A DNA stretch of 64,000 bases from Linanthus parryae (lineage: Eukaryota > Streptophyta > Magnoliopsida > Ericales > Polemoniaceae): assembly GCA_023055425.1 (NCBI GenBank), contig JALGPY010000010.1:50153863-50217862 (forward strand), read 5' to 3'. Both the position numbers and the translations under genes were made by a program. The notes beneath the pieces were generated by a model that saw only the letters and a list, made by a program, of their open reading frames with translations, had not been told where the DNA came from and made no database searches. Positions 32,642 to 43,570 of this stretch are shown here, piece after piece; position 1 is the stretch's first letter, and every line of letters begins with the position of its first letter.

Positions 32642-35600
32642 GTGTCCTCACGCGGGCATGGGGATATCCCTGAGCAAATCAATCAAATTGAGCGGGTTTT
32701 GGAGACAGACAAACCGATGCCAAGTACTCTAGAAGAGAAACTCAAAGAAGCACCCGAATGCATGGAAGACAAACCCAGACCACAAAAGCAGGAGCTGAAG
32801 GAGGTATTCTTAAGCCCGAGCGAAGAAAAGAAGAGGCCAGTCTTTCTAAGTGCGGACCTCACATGCGAAGAGGATGAAAGATTGCTACAACTCTTGACTG
32901 AGTACAAAGACGTATTCACATGGGAATACGATGAAATGCCCGGCCTAAACACGAGCATCACCATGCACTGGTTGGATGTGATTCCAGGATCCAAACCGGT
33001 AAAGCAAAGCACAAGAAGCTTTAGGCCGGAGCTCAACGTGAAGATTAAGCAGGAAATTGTCAAACTCCTAGATGTCAAATTCATAGAGCCGAATCACCAT
33101 CCCACATGGTTGGCCAATATCGTGCCCGTGGTAAAGAAGAATGGACAGCTTCGCATTTGCGTGGATTTCCGGGATCTCAATCGCTTCTGCCCCAAGGATG
33201 ATTTTCCACTCCCCAACATTGACTTACTTATCTATTCAACCGCGGGTCATCGCATGTTCAGCTTCATGGACGGCTTCAGTGGGTACAATCAGATCAAGAT
33301 GGACCCCGAAGATGCACGGAAAACCGCATTCATCACCCCGGTGGGAGTATTTAACTATACGGTGATGCCTTTTGGCCTCAAAAACGCAGGTGCGACTTAC
33401 CAACAGGCCATGATGGCCCTATTCCACGACATGATGCACAAGGAAGTAGAATTCTATGTGGATGACCTGGTTGTGAAATCCAAGGAGGAGGCAGACCATC
33501 TGGGGGATTTGCGAAAAGTGTTCAACAGATGCAGACGCTTTCAATTGAAGATGAACCCCATGAAGTGCGCATTCGGGGTAACATCAGGGAAGTTCTTGGG
33601 ATGTGTGGTACATCGTCAAGGAATAGAGCCCGATCCTGCGAAAGTATCAGCCATCACTAGCATGACTCCGCCGCATAACCAGAGTGCCTTGAAAACCTTC
33701 TTGGGGAAGTTGTCCTATCTGCGAATGTTCATCCCAGCAATCGCCGAAATCACCTTCTGTTTCAGTGATCTTCTCAAGAAAGATGCTGTATACAACTGGA
33801 CTGCAGAGCACGAGGTTGCGTTCGGGAAACTAAAGGAGTTGCTGACATCGTCAAAAGTAATGATCGCACCTCAGCTCGGATCACCACTCTTGCTGTATCT
33901 GACGTCAACAAGGAGGTCTATAGGAGCGCTCCTAGCGCAGGAGTATGAGGGTCAAGAAAGGCCCATCTACTACATCTCTCGCATCGTGCAACCCGCAGAA
34001 TCAAGGTACACGGACATCGAACGTCATTGCCTTGCTTTATTCTTCGTAATAGAAAAGTTGAGACACTATTTTGCTTCGCACAAAGTAGTAGTAGTCACCA
34101 AGAGCGATCCTATACGGTATCTTCTGACTCACACCACTCCTGGAGGAAGATTGGCAAAATGGTATATGACCATCTCCCAATATGACATCACATGCGTTCG
34201 GCCGCGGGCGATCAAATCGCAGGCGGTGGCGGATTTGCTAGCACAGTTCCCCGATAACAGTCATGAGCCTGTGATTGAAGAAGAATTGGAGGGACCTGAA
34301 ATCTACGCAGGTGGGCTGCCCTATTGGACGCTCCATTTCGATGGCTCGTCAACAAGTAAAGGTGGGGGCGTCGGGATAGTCTTGACCAAACCAGATGGAG
34401 AGGTCATTAAGATGTCCGCAAAGCTTGACTTCACAGTCACCAACAACGAAGCAGAGTATGAAGCTCTAATCGCGGGACTTCGCGCGGCAAAGGCCTTGGA
34501 AGTAAGCAATCTGACAGTTATGGGGGACTCCAAGCTAATCGTCAAACAAGCCTCGGGCGAGTATGGTTTGAAAGAGATAAACTTATTGCCCTATCGGACC
34601 TTGGTACAGAAATTGGTGCAACAGTTCTGCGACGTTAGATACGAGCACAAACCTTGAGCGGACAATAGGCATGCTGACGCTTTAGCTACCTTGGGATCCA
34701 AGGTCAATGCGGACAAATGTCCCGCGAAAATCTCGATTGAAGTGCGAACATCCTCGGCGTTGACAGAAGATGCGTGCGACGATGAATGCATGGACGATGC
34801 GGACTGGAGAAAGTCAATCTTACGGGCCATCGCAGAAGGCACGAGCAGCGAGAACTGGGCATTCACAAAGGGGTATTGCATACATGACAACACCCTCTAC
34901 TACAAGGGCCCTGGCGGAATACTCATGCGATGCGTCTCGGAGCAAGAGGGACAAGCGCTGTTAGAGAAGATTCACCAATATGCCTGCGGGGAAAGTGAGG
35001 TGTCAATCTATCGGAAATCCCAGAGGTATGGCATTCATTGGCCGGACATGTCAACAGCTGCAGCATTGATTCAAGGAAATTGCGAGAGTTGCGCACTAAT
35101 CAAGGACTCTCTGCTGATTGCTCTGACCGACGATGATGCGGATTGGAGGAAACCACTCTTTGACTTTCTCACCCAGGGTATTGTACCCGAGTCGAGAAAA
35201 GAAGCCGATAAACTAAAGAGAAAAGCAGTCCGATATGCGGTGCAAGAAAATCTGCTTTGGTGAAGGGGGCATGAAGGTAACTTGCTGCGATGTCTAGACA
35301 GCAAGGAAGCACAAGAAGTGATGGACCTTTCTCATCAGGTGGAACATCAGGGAGGTGCGAAATTATGCAGACAGCTCCTTTCGATTGGATACTTCTGGCC
35401 CACCATGGAGGCTGATTGCCGCACCAAAGTAAGACGCTGCCAGGAGTGTCAATTCAAGGGTAATCTGGTGCACGCTCCTGCCGTAGATCTACACGCGTTG
35501 GGAACACCATGGTCGTTTCACACATGGGCTCTGGATTTCATCGGTCCCATTCGACCGACCTCGCACGGGAATCATTTTATTCTCACGGCGACCGAGTTGT

Positions 35601-36367
35601 TCACCAAGTGGGTAGAAGCAATACCACTGAAGACAGCAACTGCGCTAGCCGTGGTCCGTTTCATCCAAGAAAGCATCATATGCAGGTTCGGAATTCCAAA
35701 CACCATCCTTTCGGATAATGGCACTCCTTTTGTCAATCGCCAGGTGGCTGCAAAGCTAGCAGAGTACAACATCAGACAGATATGCTCCACTCCATACTAC
35801 CCGAAGGGGAATGGACAAGCAGAAGCAACCAACAAGACGTTATTGAGAATTTTGAGCAAGATGGTCGCAGATGACCACAAGAAATGGGCCGATTCTTTGA
35901 ACATAGCCCTGTGGGCTTATCAGACTTCTCCAAGGACGCCCACAGGGGCCTCGCCATTTCTTTTATGCTATGGAGCTGAAGCCGTGGTACCTGCGGAAGT
36001 AAAGATTAACTCTGCAAGGTTGGATTTTCATGCATTATATGACAATCAACGCGATCATGACTTAGTCCTGCTAGAAGAAAAGCGGGAGCAAGCTAAAAGG
36101 ACTAACAAACGGTACAAAGAAAGGATCGCTCGTGCGTACAACAAAACAGTCCAACGTCGAGATTTCGTAGTTGGAGATTTGGTCTTGCGCCCGTCTGACC
36201 ATTGCATGCGAGAGGCAGCTCACCCAAAATTCGCAGCCAATTGGGAAGGACCCTTTGAAGTCACAGAAGTCTTTGACAGTGGCTACTGCAGCATACGGAG
36301 GTTACATGGAATGACCTCAACCCCAAGCTCAGTCAACATGCGCTGGATTAAGAAGTATTATCCTTAA
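32642..36367 (+). pseudogene. Element C RT, two RNase H domains and integrase, with two in-frame TGA codons
   Basis: A single frame of about 1,240 codons broken only by TGA at 34655-34657 and 35261-35263. RT: VDFRDLNRFCPKDDFPLPN, motif A (FSFMDGFSGYNQIK), motif B (MPFGLKNAGATYQQ), motif C (FYVDDLVVKSK). Next comes a gypsy RNase H that has lost its catalytic start (LYLTSTRRSIGALLAQ instead of a D-A-S pattern). It is followed by an archaeal-type RNase H (LHFDGSSTSKGGGVGIV, NNEAEYEALIAGLRAA, VMGDSKLIVKQ, RHADALATL). Integrase has HQVEHQGGAKLC with CQECQ, WALDFIGPI, TILSDNGTPF and GNGQAEATNKTL. The second RNase H is a hallmark of the Tat lineage. Both TGA codons are one C-to-T change from CGA (Arg), fitting methyl-cytosine decay. 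Confidence 0.92.
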
Positions 36368-36577
36368 CTCCTTTCATTATATGCGTTAGATTACAACGTT
36401 TTCTTCATGCTCTGTATTGCTATAGCTTGTGCATCTTCTCTCCCATATGAGGGAATTGTAATCTCATCTCTCCCATATGAGAGTATTTCGTAATAAAAAG
36501 ACTTCTCTCAAATGAGAAGAACTTTATGCTTTCAGTTGTCTTTATTGCTCTGTCCATTTCATTATTCCCAGTAGTAA

Positions 36578-37135
36578 AAGCCTATCCGCTGTGATAGCAG
36601 CCTATGCGAATGCGATCTTAAGTGATCTTCTAAAGCCTATCTGCCATGATAGCAGCCTATGCGAATATGATCCTAAGTGATCTTCTAAAGCCTATCTGCC
36701 ATGATAGCAGCCTATGCGAATATGATCCTAAGTGATCTTTTTTAAGCCTATCTGCCATGATAGCAGCCTATGTGAATACGATCTTAGATGATCTTTTAAA
36801 GCCTATCTGCCACGATAGCAGCTTATGCGAATACGATCTTAAGTGATCTTTTAAGCCTATCTGACATGATAGCAGCCTATGCGAGTACGATCTTAAAATG
36901 ATCTTTCAAGCCTATCTGCCACGATAGCAGCACTATACGAATGCGATCTCCAAATGATCTTCTTAAGTCTACCTGCCATGATAGCAGCATTATGCAAAAT
37001 GATTTTAAGTGATCTACAGAAGCCTATCTGCTGAGATAGCGCTCGTACTTGGGTCTAACCTAAAGTAAATCTCAAAGCCTATCTGCCAAGGTAGCAAAGC
37101 TGCGCAAATACGATCTCGAACGATCTAAAAACATA
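36578..37135 (+). repeat. Tandem array of about ten 54-57-bp hairpin units
   Basis: Units start near 36578, 36632, 36686, 36742, 36797, 36851, 36907, 36964, 37020 and 37074, with a degraded eleventh. Each contains GCCTATCTGCCATGATAGC, an inverted repeat (CTATC...GATAG) that can form a short hairpin, followed by 'gcgaatacgatcttaagtgatctt'. The units become more diverged towards the 3' end. The array lies between integrase and the antisense gene of element C. Confidence 0.88.
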
Positions 37136-38512
37136 TCAGCGAATCTATTTGACAGATAGCCAATCATAGCAACAATGCAAAGTGTGAATACAGCACTACA
37201 GAAGGCAAAACTTGCCAACACGCATGCGAAATTGTAATATGTTGCAATGAAAACAGCAAATCATACAAGGCGATTTATCATTATGAGTCAAAATGACTTA
37301 CAATTTATCTGCCTAGATAACAGCTTACAAGCGAAAGGCTCAAAACAGAGCTAGTTACATAGCCAACGTGGCTTACAATGCATCTAAATAGTAACTTACA
37401 AGCGGAAGTTACACATCGGGGGAATCCTAATTGGAAAAGGATCGACCTAACGGTCCTAGCAGAAGCTATGCGATACAAAGATCTGCGACCAAATATCTGT
37501 AGCAAGTAGGGTGTTCCTGCGAGAAGAACAGCCCGCAGCCCGCCATGTCTACAAGACCTATGCGATGCTATGTTCAAGATCCCAGGATCTGACAAGGCCA
37601 TTATTTGGTCTTATGCCCAAGAGACGTGCCTGAGGAACCACCTGTTCCGGCGTATGCGGCTGTGCAAGACAGGGGAGCAGTCATTCCTCGGGCAAGAGGC
37701 TCCTTGTCCACGGAGACGAGCGCAATGGCTCGCCACCCTGAGCTCAAGAACGTGGGGGCGAATGATCAACCTCCGGGCATGCTGGAGGAGAAATCCGTTG
37801 TTCATTACGAGTCGGTAGCAAGGTCAGTACGGCGCTGCACCTCGCCGGGAGGCGGCCGAAAACATGACCTGCAAGCATAATAGACGAAGAAAATTCTTCG
37901 AGCAAACATGAGGTATTCTCTGAATCTTCTTTATGATAATTATAAAGATCAATACGCTTTGTGAAGCAGATCTTGGAAACTACTTCTATGGCACAAAGCA
38001 CAAACTCAGGTTTCACAACTTGAAGCTGCCATGAATCAACGAAAGACAAGCGTTGAAGCCAGCAGTTGTAAGGACTCACGGCAAGCCACATTGTGGGATG
38101 AAGAACCCAAATAGCAAAAGGCAGGGTTTATATAGACCTTTTGGAGACTTTTCAGTTGCCAAGATGAGTCAGCAAAACTTGAAAAGACGGTAAGAATCAA
38201 TCACTTACGCCTTGAAAAGAGGTAACAATCAATTACCCTACGAAAGGCTACGACGATTCGGTTGCGTATCCTAATTAATGACGGATGGTCATGATACGGA
38301 TGGACTTGCCAAGGAAAGCGTGCTTATCTAATGAGCAATTAGCGCGAAAATCAAGGCAGAATATCAATAGCTGACGTCATAATTGATATGCACAGAGATA
38401 TTTGAGCAAATCCCGGGAAGGGCAAAACAGGCATTTAAATTCCTTTTGAAAAAAAGGGGGGAGAAACCCTAGCAACATTACAGTAATGTTTTAGCTACTT
38501 ATTTGCTACTTT
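37136..38512. other. Element C region between tandem repeats and antisense gene
   Basis: No recognisable gene. A plus-strand open frame at 37605-37880 (with PPVPAYAAVQDRGAVIPRAR in its first third) and shadow frames on the minus strand have no known domain. A further ttatctgccTAGATAA-like hairpin remnant is at 37307. A purine tract at 38448-38466 is repeated exactly beyond the other end of the antisense gene. Confidence 0.5.
38448..38466 (+). repeat. 19-bp purine tract, copy 1, beyond the 3' end of the antisense gene
   Basis: The sequence gaaaaaaaggggggagaaa, identical to 42828-42846. It resembles a polypurine tract, the primer for plus-strand synthesis in retroelements. It lies about 45 bp beyond the stop codon of the antisense gene. 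Confidence 0.7.
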
Positions 38513-41500
38513 TCAAAACAAGCCCTTGATCAAGGAGTCATTAGGAGTAAACTGACGCGACAGATTCTCCACTTGCTCCACTTCTTGCTTCAATTGCTCG
38601 TATTTGGCGTTCATCTCATGGAAGAGCTTCACAGCCTCTTCAACCTTTTGCTTTTGCTGCTTCACCTTCTGCTCCTCAGCTGCGAGGTTATGGTAGCCGC
38701 GTTTCAAATTCACGGCCGCGCAAATCTGGGTGACTCTTTTGACAAGAAACCCAAAGCCCAGCTTGCCTTGAACTTTGGCGAGAAGGTTTTGGCACATGCC
38801 AAAGAGCAATTCCGCGCTCTGAGGAGAAATGGTCGCAGGTGTGGCCGCGGATAGATGCTCCAAAATCCAGATAGCTTCAGTAAAAAACAGCCTCCTGTCG
38901 AAGGGCCCTATCCTTAAAGACCTCACAAATGATTGGGGGTAGGAAAAGCGCATCCGAACTAGCCAGTCCACGTCAGCTTGCTTCAGCCCTAAGGCAATGT
39001 TAAACCAAGTTAGACTATCGAACTTGCAAATGAAGAATTCAAGGTGCGAACAATAATCATGACATACCAGTTCCTTCAAGGATCTCGCGCAGAGAAGGAA
39101 TGCGCATTGCTGGGGTAGCTGAAGGCTGTCCTCGCTCCATTGCCCTTCTATCAGCTGCGAGCTCTAACTCCTCATAGTTGGTGGGAAGAGTATTGGTCGC
39201 ACCAGGTGCGATTGCAGCCCCGACCTGCGAACTCCAAAAGTTCCACGCAGGAATAGGTGCCGCGGGCCCAGACATTGCCGGAGGCATGGCAGCAGCAGAA
39301 GTTGCAGCTTGATTAGGGATGCCTTCAGGTGCGATAGCGTCAGCAGCGTTCGTTCCTGTTTCCTCAGCACCAGCATGGGCATCTTCCTCCATCAACACGG
39401 TGTCAGTTTCGGCATCATCAGAAAGTTCAATGACGTCCTCGAAGGGCTCTCCTGCATATTCGGCAGCTGCGACGGGCTTCTCAGTATGAGAACTCGGCAC
39501 CGGGACATAGGATGCAGAAGGTTGACTCCTTTGCTCCAACCTGGCTTCATCAGCGTTGCCTGCGATACAAGATACGATGATGTGAGGTAACTTGTATTGC
39601 ATAATATTTTATTATCTTTGGTAAGCTAAGAGCGAGCACCTCCACGCGAAGGTGGGATCGCAGCATCCTCGTCATATGCTAAGGACGTGGAACCTTTCCC
39701 TATTAATGTATCTTCATTAAGCATGTCTTTAAGGTGAGCGTTACCTGGGGCGCGAAGAAACCAGTCATGATTATGTTTGGGTTGCTAAGCCTAGTTCACA
39801 CATGTTGCTCAAATAATTACCTGAAGGTTCACCGCACTTGCCTACTAGCCAGCGGCGAATGTCAGCTTTTGACACGCCGTGCTTTAGCGCACCAACAATA
39901 ACATCTCGATAAGTTACTGCGAGATTAAAATATCACCTTCATTACCGCCTGCGATTTCTTCGAAGTCCGCTTGGGCTCGCTCTAGAGCTGCTGCATCTTC
40001 TTCTGGAGCCGTATCCTCCTCGTCAACTTGAGGAGCCACCTCTTCTGGAAGCACATCTTCCTCACCAGTTGGACGCACTAGGTCGTCGACATGTTGTTCT
40101 TCTAGGCTCCTCTGCTTCACGCGTTCGAGTTCCTCTTCTTCTCGCTTTCTTCTTCTTTCAGCAGCCTCCGCAGCTGTTCTCCTGGACTCGGCAAGAATGT
40201 CCTCGCTTATGGTTTCATCGGAAACACCAGAATGAGAACCTCTATTCTGCTTCTTGGCCAAAAGGCCACTGATGGTCTCATCGTCATCATCTACTAAGAA
40301 ACAATGCGTTCAGATAGGATTGCAAAAGAGTTAAGATAATGAGAAGAGAAGTACGATTGAGATACCTCCTGACTCTTCCTCCTGTATCTCATCTCTCTCT
40401 CTGTCTCTGACATCTTCAATTCTTTCCTCTTCTTCATCTCCTTCTCTTGTCTCTCTTCTCTCCTCTTCTTCCTCCTGGCCAAACGGAACAAAGGTCTCCA
40501 CTGCGAGCTCCTTCCGCGCCTTACCGGTCATGCGACCTTTACCTTTATCCCTGGCAGTAAGGGATCTCGCAGGAGGGGAAGTTGGAGCGCTCCTAGGGGA
40601 AGAGATTGTGAATCCTCTTTGTCTGGGCCTTTTCGCTCTCGGAGCAGCAGTCGCTGGAGGAGATGGATCATTCCTGGGAGGAGACAAGGCTGGAGTATTG
40701 TCTATCAGTGAATCAGCAAAAGCATTCATGATCTCGCGAATTTTGGTCTCAACCGCGGGATCCATCTTTGATGCCAGCCGAACTGGTTGTCCTTGCCTTC
40801 TTGCAGTAACAATGGTGGTGACCAGCGATTTGGAACGCTCACCAGATGCAAACCTCCTCACATGGCACTGCAGCAGGAAACGAAACATGAAGCTTTCAAT
40901 ATATAGAGGAACTTCGCACATGCAAGAGGAAAATTGCTTACCTTAGCAAAAGTTTCGCTATATCTGATGACATGCGAATCACCTCTCCTAACTGCGGCTA
41001 TCTTTTCATCAAGAATGATGGAGGGGCACAGGTGATTCTCGCGATCCAGCAACGAATAGCATCCATATTCAGACTCGCCCAGGCTACAGTTGGGACGAAA
41101 AGGGAAAGAATTCCTTTTGATCACAGGAGCTCTGCTTGGCTGAGGGGCCGACTGCGTCTCAAACCTTGTCTGCTGGGCATTCCAATAAGCGATCCAGTTT
41201 CTGGAATAGCCACCTTCGCGGTTACCTGGAGGTTGCTCGAAGGGAAGATTGCTCCTCAAGATTGTTTTGCACTCCCCAAACAATAACCGTTTGTAGCAGC
41301 CTCTTATGATTGACTGCGGCCAGATTGAGGGTGCCACTGCATCGAAGCCGAACTGGGGAGAAACGCGAGTGGGATCAACGTCCACGGTGATTTTCTCGTA
41401 CCTAGGTGCGAGCTCACGAACATGCTCTGCAAGAGCAGGGAGAGAACCTCTCAGACACCAGCAAAAGAATTCGCGATAGCGCTCGTGGAAATGCTCCCCG

Positions 41501-42811
41501 CCCTCGAAAAGGAGCTCTTCTGAGAAAGCAACAGCCTTAGAGGGATACAGTTTTGGGAACCATCGCACATTCTCGACGCGCATGGCATAAGGCCTGGCTA
41601 TAAACTCTTCCCGATTTTCGCATATCAGGCTCCAAACGCACTTGGGAAAGTTAGTTCCAAACCACCTCGCAGCCCTGCCGCTATTACGCTCCTCAACCGT
41701 ACCTGGGGGACACCATTTGCTGGGCTTAGAAGGAATTGGGACATAAGAGGGCCATCGCTTGAAGACCCACATTGTCAAGAAAGCAATGTTAATGTAACTC
41801 AATACGTCGAGGCGACCACGCGATTCCTTCATTGCCACAACCAGCTGATCCAACCTGTGGTACAACGTGCCCAAGACTAAGGGTCCAAGTGCGACTCTCT
41901 GACCAAGGTCCAATTTCACAGCAAGAGGCAGAACATGATAGAAGACCCCATCATGCGGGTGACCATCGATTAAGTACCTCGACAACCAGGCACAGAGGAA
42001 GGCGCATAGGGTCAAGTGAGAACCCTTGCCATTCACATAGTTCTTAGCCTTCGGGTTTTGGCTCAGAAGGTTCTTGGTGATGCTGCTTTTCGCATAATCG
42101 TGAAAGAAATATTGCACCCACTTGTTCCAAGTGTTCTTCGCAGATGTGTCAACCAACTGCCAGTCGGGGAGGACTTCTGTAGGAATCCATCGGGTAGAAA
42201 TTTTCTTCACTTCTGACAAGCACTCCTCCATCTGCTTGTACAAAGCGATCTCCGCATCCGTTCTCAAGGGACTCAACGCCCACGGGAGACAGATCATAAA
42301 GCATGTGCACATCTTCGAGCGTGGGAGCAGCCTCGAACTCAGCAAAATGGAATGTGTGAGTCGCAGGCGAGTAACGAGAAAGAAGATTTAGAAGCATGGA
42401 TTGGTCCAGCTTCACGGCAGCACCCTTCATAGCACGAACTGCGAAGTATATTCCAGCATCGTTTAAAGTCACGGCATGATTGGTCAACACATGGTCAATC
42501 CACTCATCCATGAAGTCCAATTTCTGAACAAACGCTTGAGTAGAAATCGCGGTGTACGGGAAGTACCCATTTTCGACTCCCAATCTAACCACATCTTCGG
42601 AATCGATCGATTCGAGCAGGGCCGAGTTAACTGGAGGGGTTAACGTTTGCAATCCTTCAGCAGGGACAGGGATTGGCAGTTTCTTCGCCTTAACCCTAGC
42701 GTGATAGAAGTCTTTGCCACCCAGATAGGGGGCTTTTCGCCATAAGGCCCGAGGAAGATCAGGTATTTCTTCGACCTCCTTAATGGGTTTGGTTCCTTTT
42801 GTCTTTGCCAT
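38513..42811 (-). CDS. Antisense multi-exon gene with plant mobile domain (PMD), carried by element C; frameshifted in exon 1
   Basis: Opposite strand to the retrotransposon. Proposed exons: 42811-40942, 40867-40366, 40293-40066 (or to 39946), 39916-39821, 39744-39640, 39559-39068, 38988-38513. Introns 1, 2, 4, 5 and 6 are 72-80 bp and GT-AG; the donors include AAG/GTAAGC and CTG/GTATGT and the acceptors CTGCAG and CGCAG. Exons 3 to 6 each have a length divisible by three and join in phase 1. Exon 1 matches the PMD (PF10536) with THTFHFAEFEAAPTLEDVHM followed in a second frame by FLCAWLSRYLIDGHPHDGVF and LGQRVALGPLVLGTLYHRLD. It has one extra base near 42268, so this copy is broken there. Exon 2 is Pro/Arg-rich then strongly acidic; exon 7 ends in a coiled coil (EEQKVKQQKQKVEEAVKLF). 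PMD proteins such as Arabidopsis MAIN and MAIL1 act in the nucleus in transposon silencing; any role here is inference. Confidence 0.78.
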
Positions 42812-42827
42812 TCCTGCGGAAAAGCAA
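42812..42827 (-). promoter_or_regulatory. Probable 3' splice site of a 5'-leader intron of the antisense gene
   Basis: On the minus strand a pyrimidine-rich stretch including the reverse of the 42828-42846 purine tract ends in CTTTTCCGCAG two bases before the ATG at 42811. This is what a plant 3' splice site looks like, so the leader probably has an intron. The matching donor, upstream towards 43500, was not identified. Confidence 0.5.
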
Positions 42828-42846
42828 GAAAAAAAGGGGGGAGAAA
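42828..42846 (+). repeat. 19-bp purine tract, copy 2, upstream of the antisense gene start
   Basis: The sequence gaaaaaaaggggggagaaa, identical to 38448-38466. The two copies bracket the antisense gene. On the minus strand this copy forms the pyrimidine tract of the likely splice site before the ATG. Confidence 0.7.
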
Positions 42847-43556
42847 TACACATACTTTAGTTCGGATTTCAAGATTCAGTTCAAAGCGTACGAGGATTTA
42901 TTGGAAGAAAGATGAACAGCCAGTGGCAATTCTCAAAATTAGAGATTGGAATCGTTTGCATTATCAGGGATTTCAAAAACCCTACATTCAAGATCCTTAT
43001 CATCCGGGGATTAAATCGAAGTTGGATTTAAAGAGCAAGAGCTTCTTCATAGTTTTCAGTGGATAATATGTTATGGATTTGCAGATCCAACACAGTTCAA
43101 AGCATATATCAGTATATTAAACAAAATTAAACAAGGCCAACCTTGTTTTGGTAAAGCTTGCTTGGATGCGCACAATTGAAGAAGACGATTGACAAGAGAG
43201 AACTGGTGATTGATTATCTGAATCTGCTCTTGAAGGCTTCCGGGTATCATTCACTTTAAGAGAAAGAAGTGATGCTTTTGCAACAATGGAGAGTACAGAG
43301 TATTTATCCAAAAACAATGAAGGGTTGCGTCCTTTCAGTAGTCGAATCGCAACCGTCACCGTCGAATCGCGCAATCACAGGACAAGCTCACGTCACGCCT
43401 AAAACCCTAAAAGGCCAGACGGCACGACTCTAGGAGTTTAGGTCATAATGGCACGCACGGGGGCTGAATTTGCATACATTTGAATTGGTGCGTGGCGGCG
43501 ACGCGTACGTTGGTTCCTGCGCATGGAAGTCTATCCGGCTATGAGTCTTCACGCGC
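42847..43556. other. Element C region between antisense gene and 3' LTR
   Basis: About 0.7 kb without a gene on the plus strand. It should contain the promoter and leader of the antisense gene, unless that gene is transcribed from the 3' LTR region. No clear TATA box on the minus strand was identified. Confidence 0.4.
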
Positions 43557-43568
43557 AGAAAGGGGGCT
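43557..43568 (+). other. Element C 3' polypurine tract
   Basis: The sequence agaaagggggct ends just before the 3' LTR (43571). It is the standard plus-strand primer position. Confidence 0.8.
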
Positions 43569-43570
43569 AA

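Noticed and set aside
36578..37135. Regularly spaced repeats as a CRISPR-like array
   Set aside because: This is a eukaryotic retrotransposon; units are contiguous tandem repeats without unique spacers.
37605..37880. Plus-strand 91-codon ORF in element C
   Set aside because: No domain, no homologous frame seen elsewhere and overlapping alternatives on both strands; kept only as a note in the regional entry.
40972..42391. Plus-strand ORFs opposite the PMD exon
   Set aside because: They overlap the antisense PMD coding sequence, are short and have no domain; the minus-strand frame carries the PMD motifs and splice sites.
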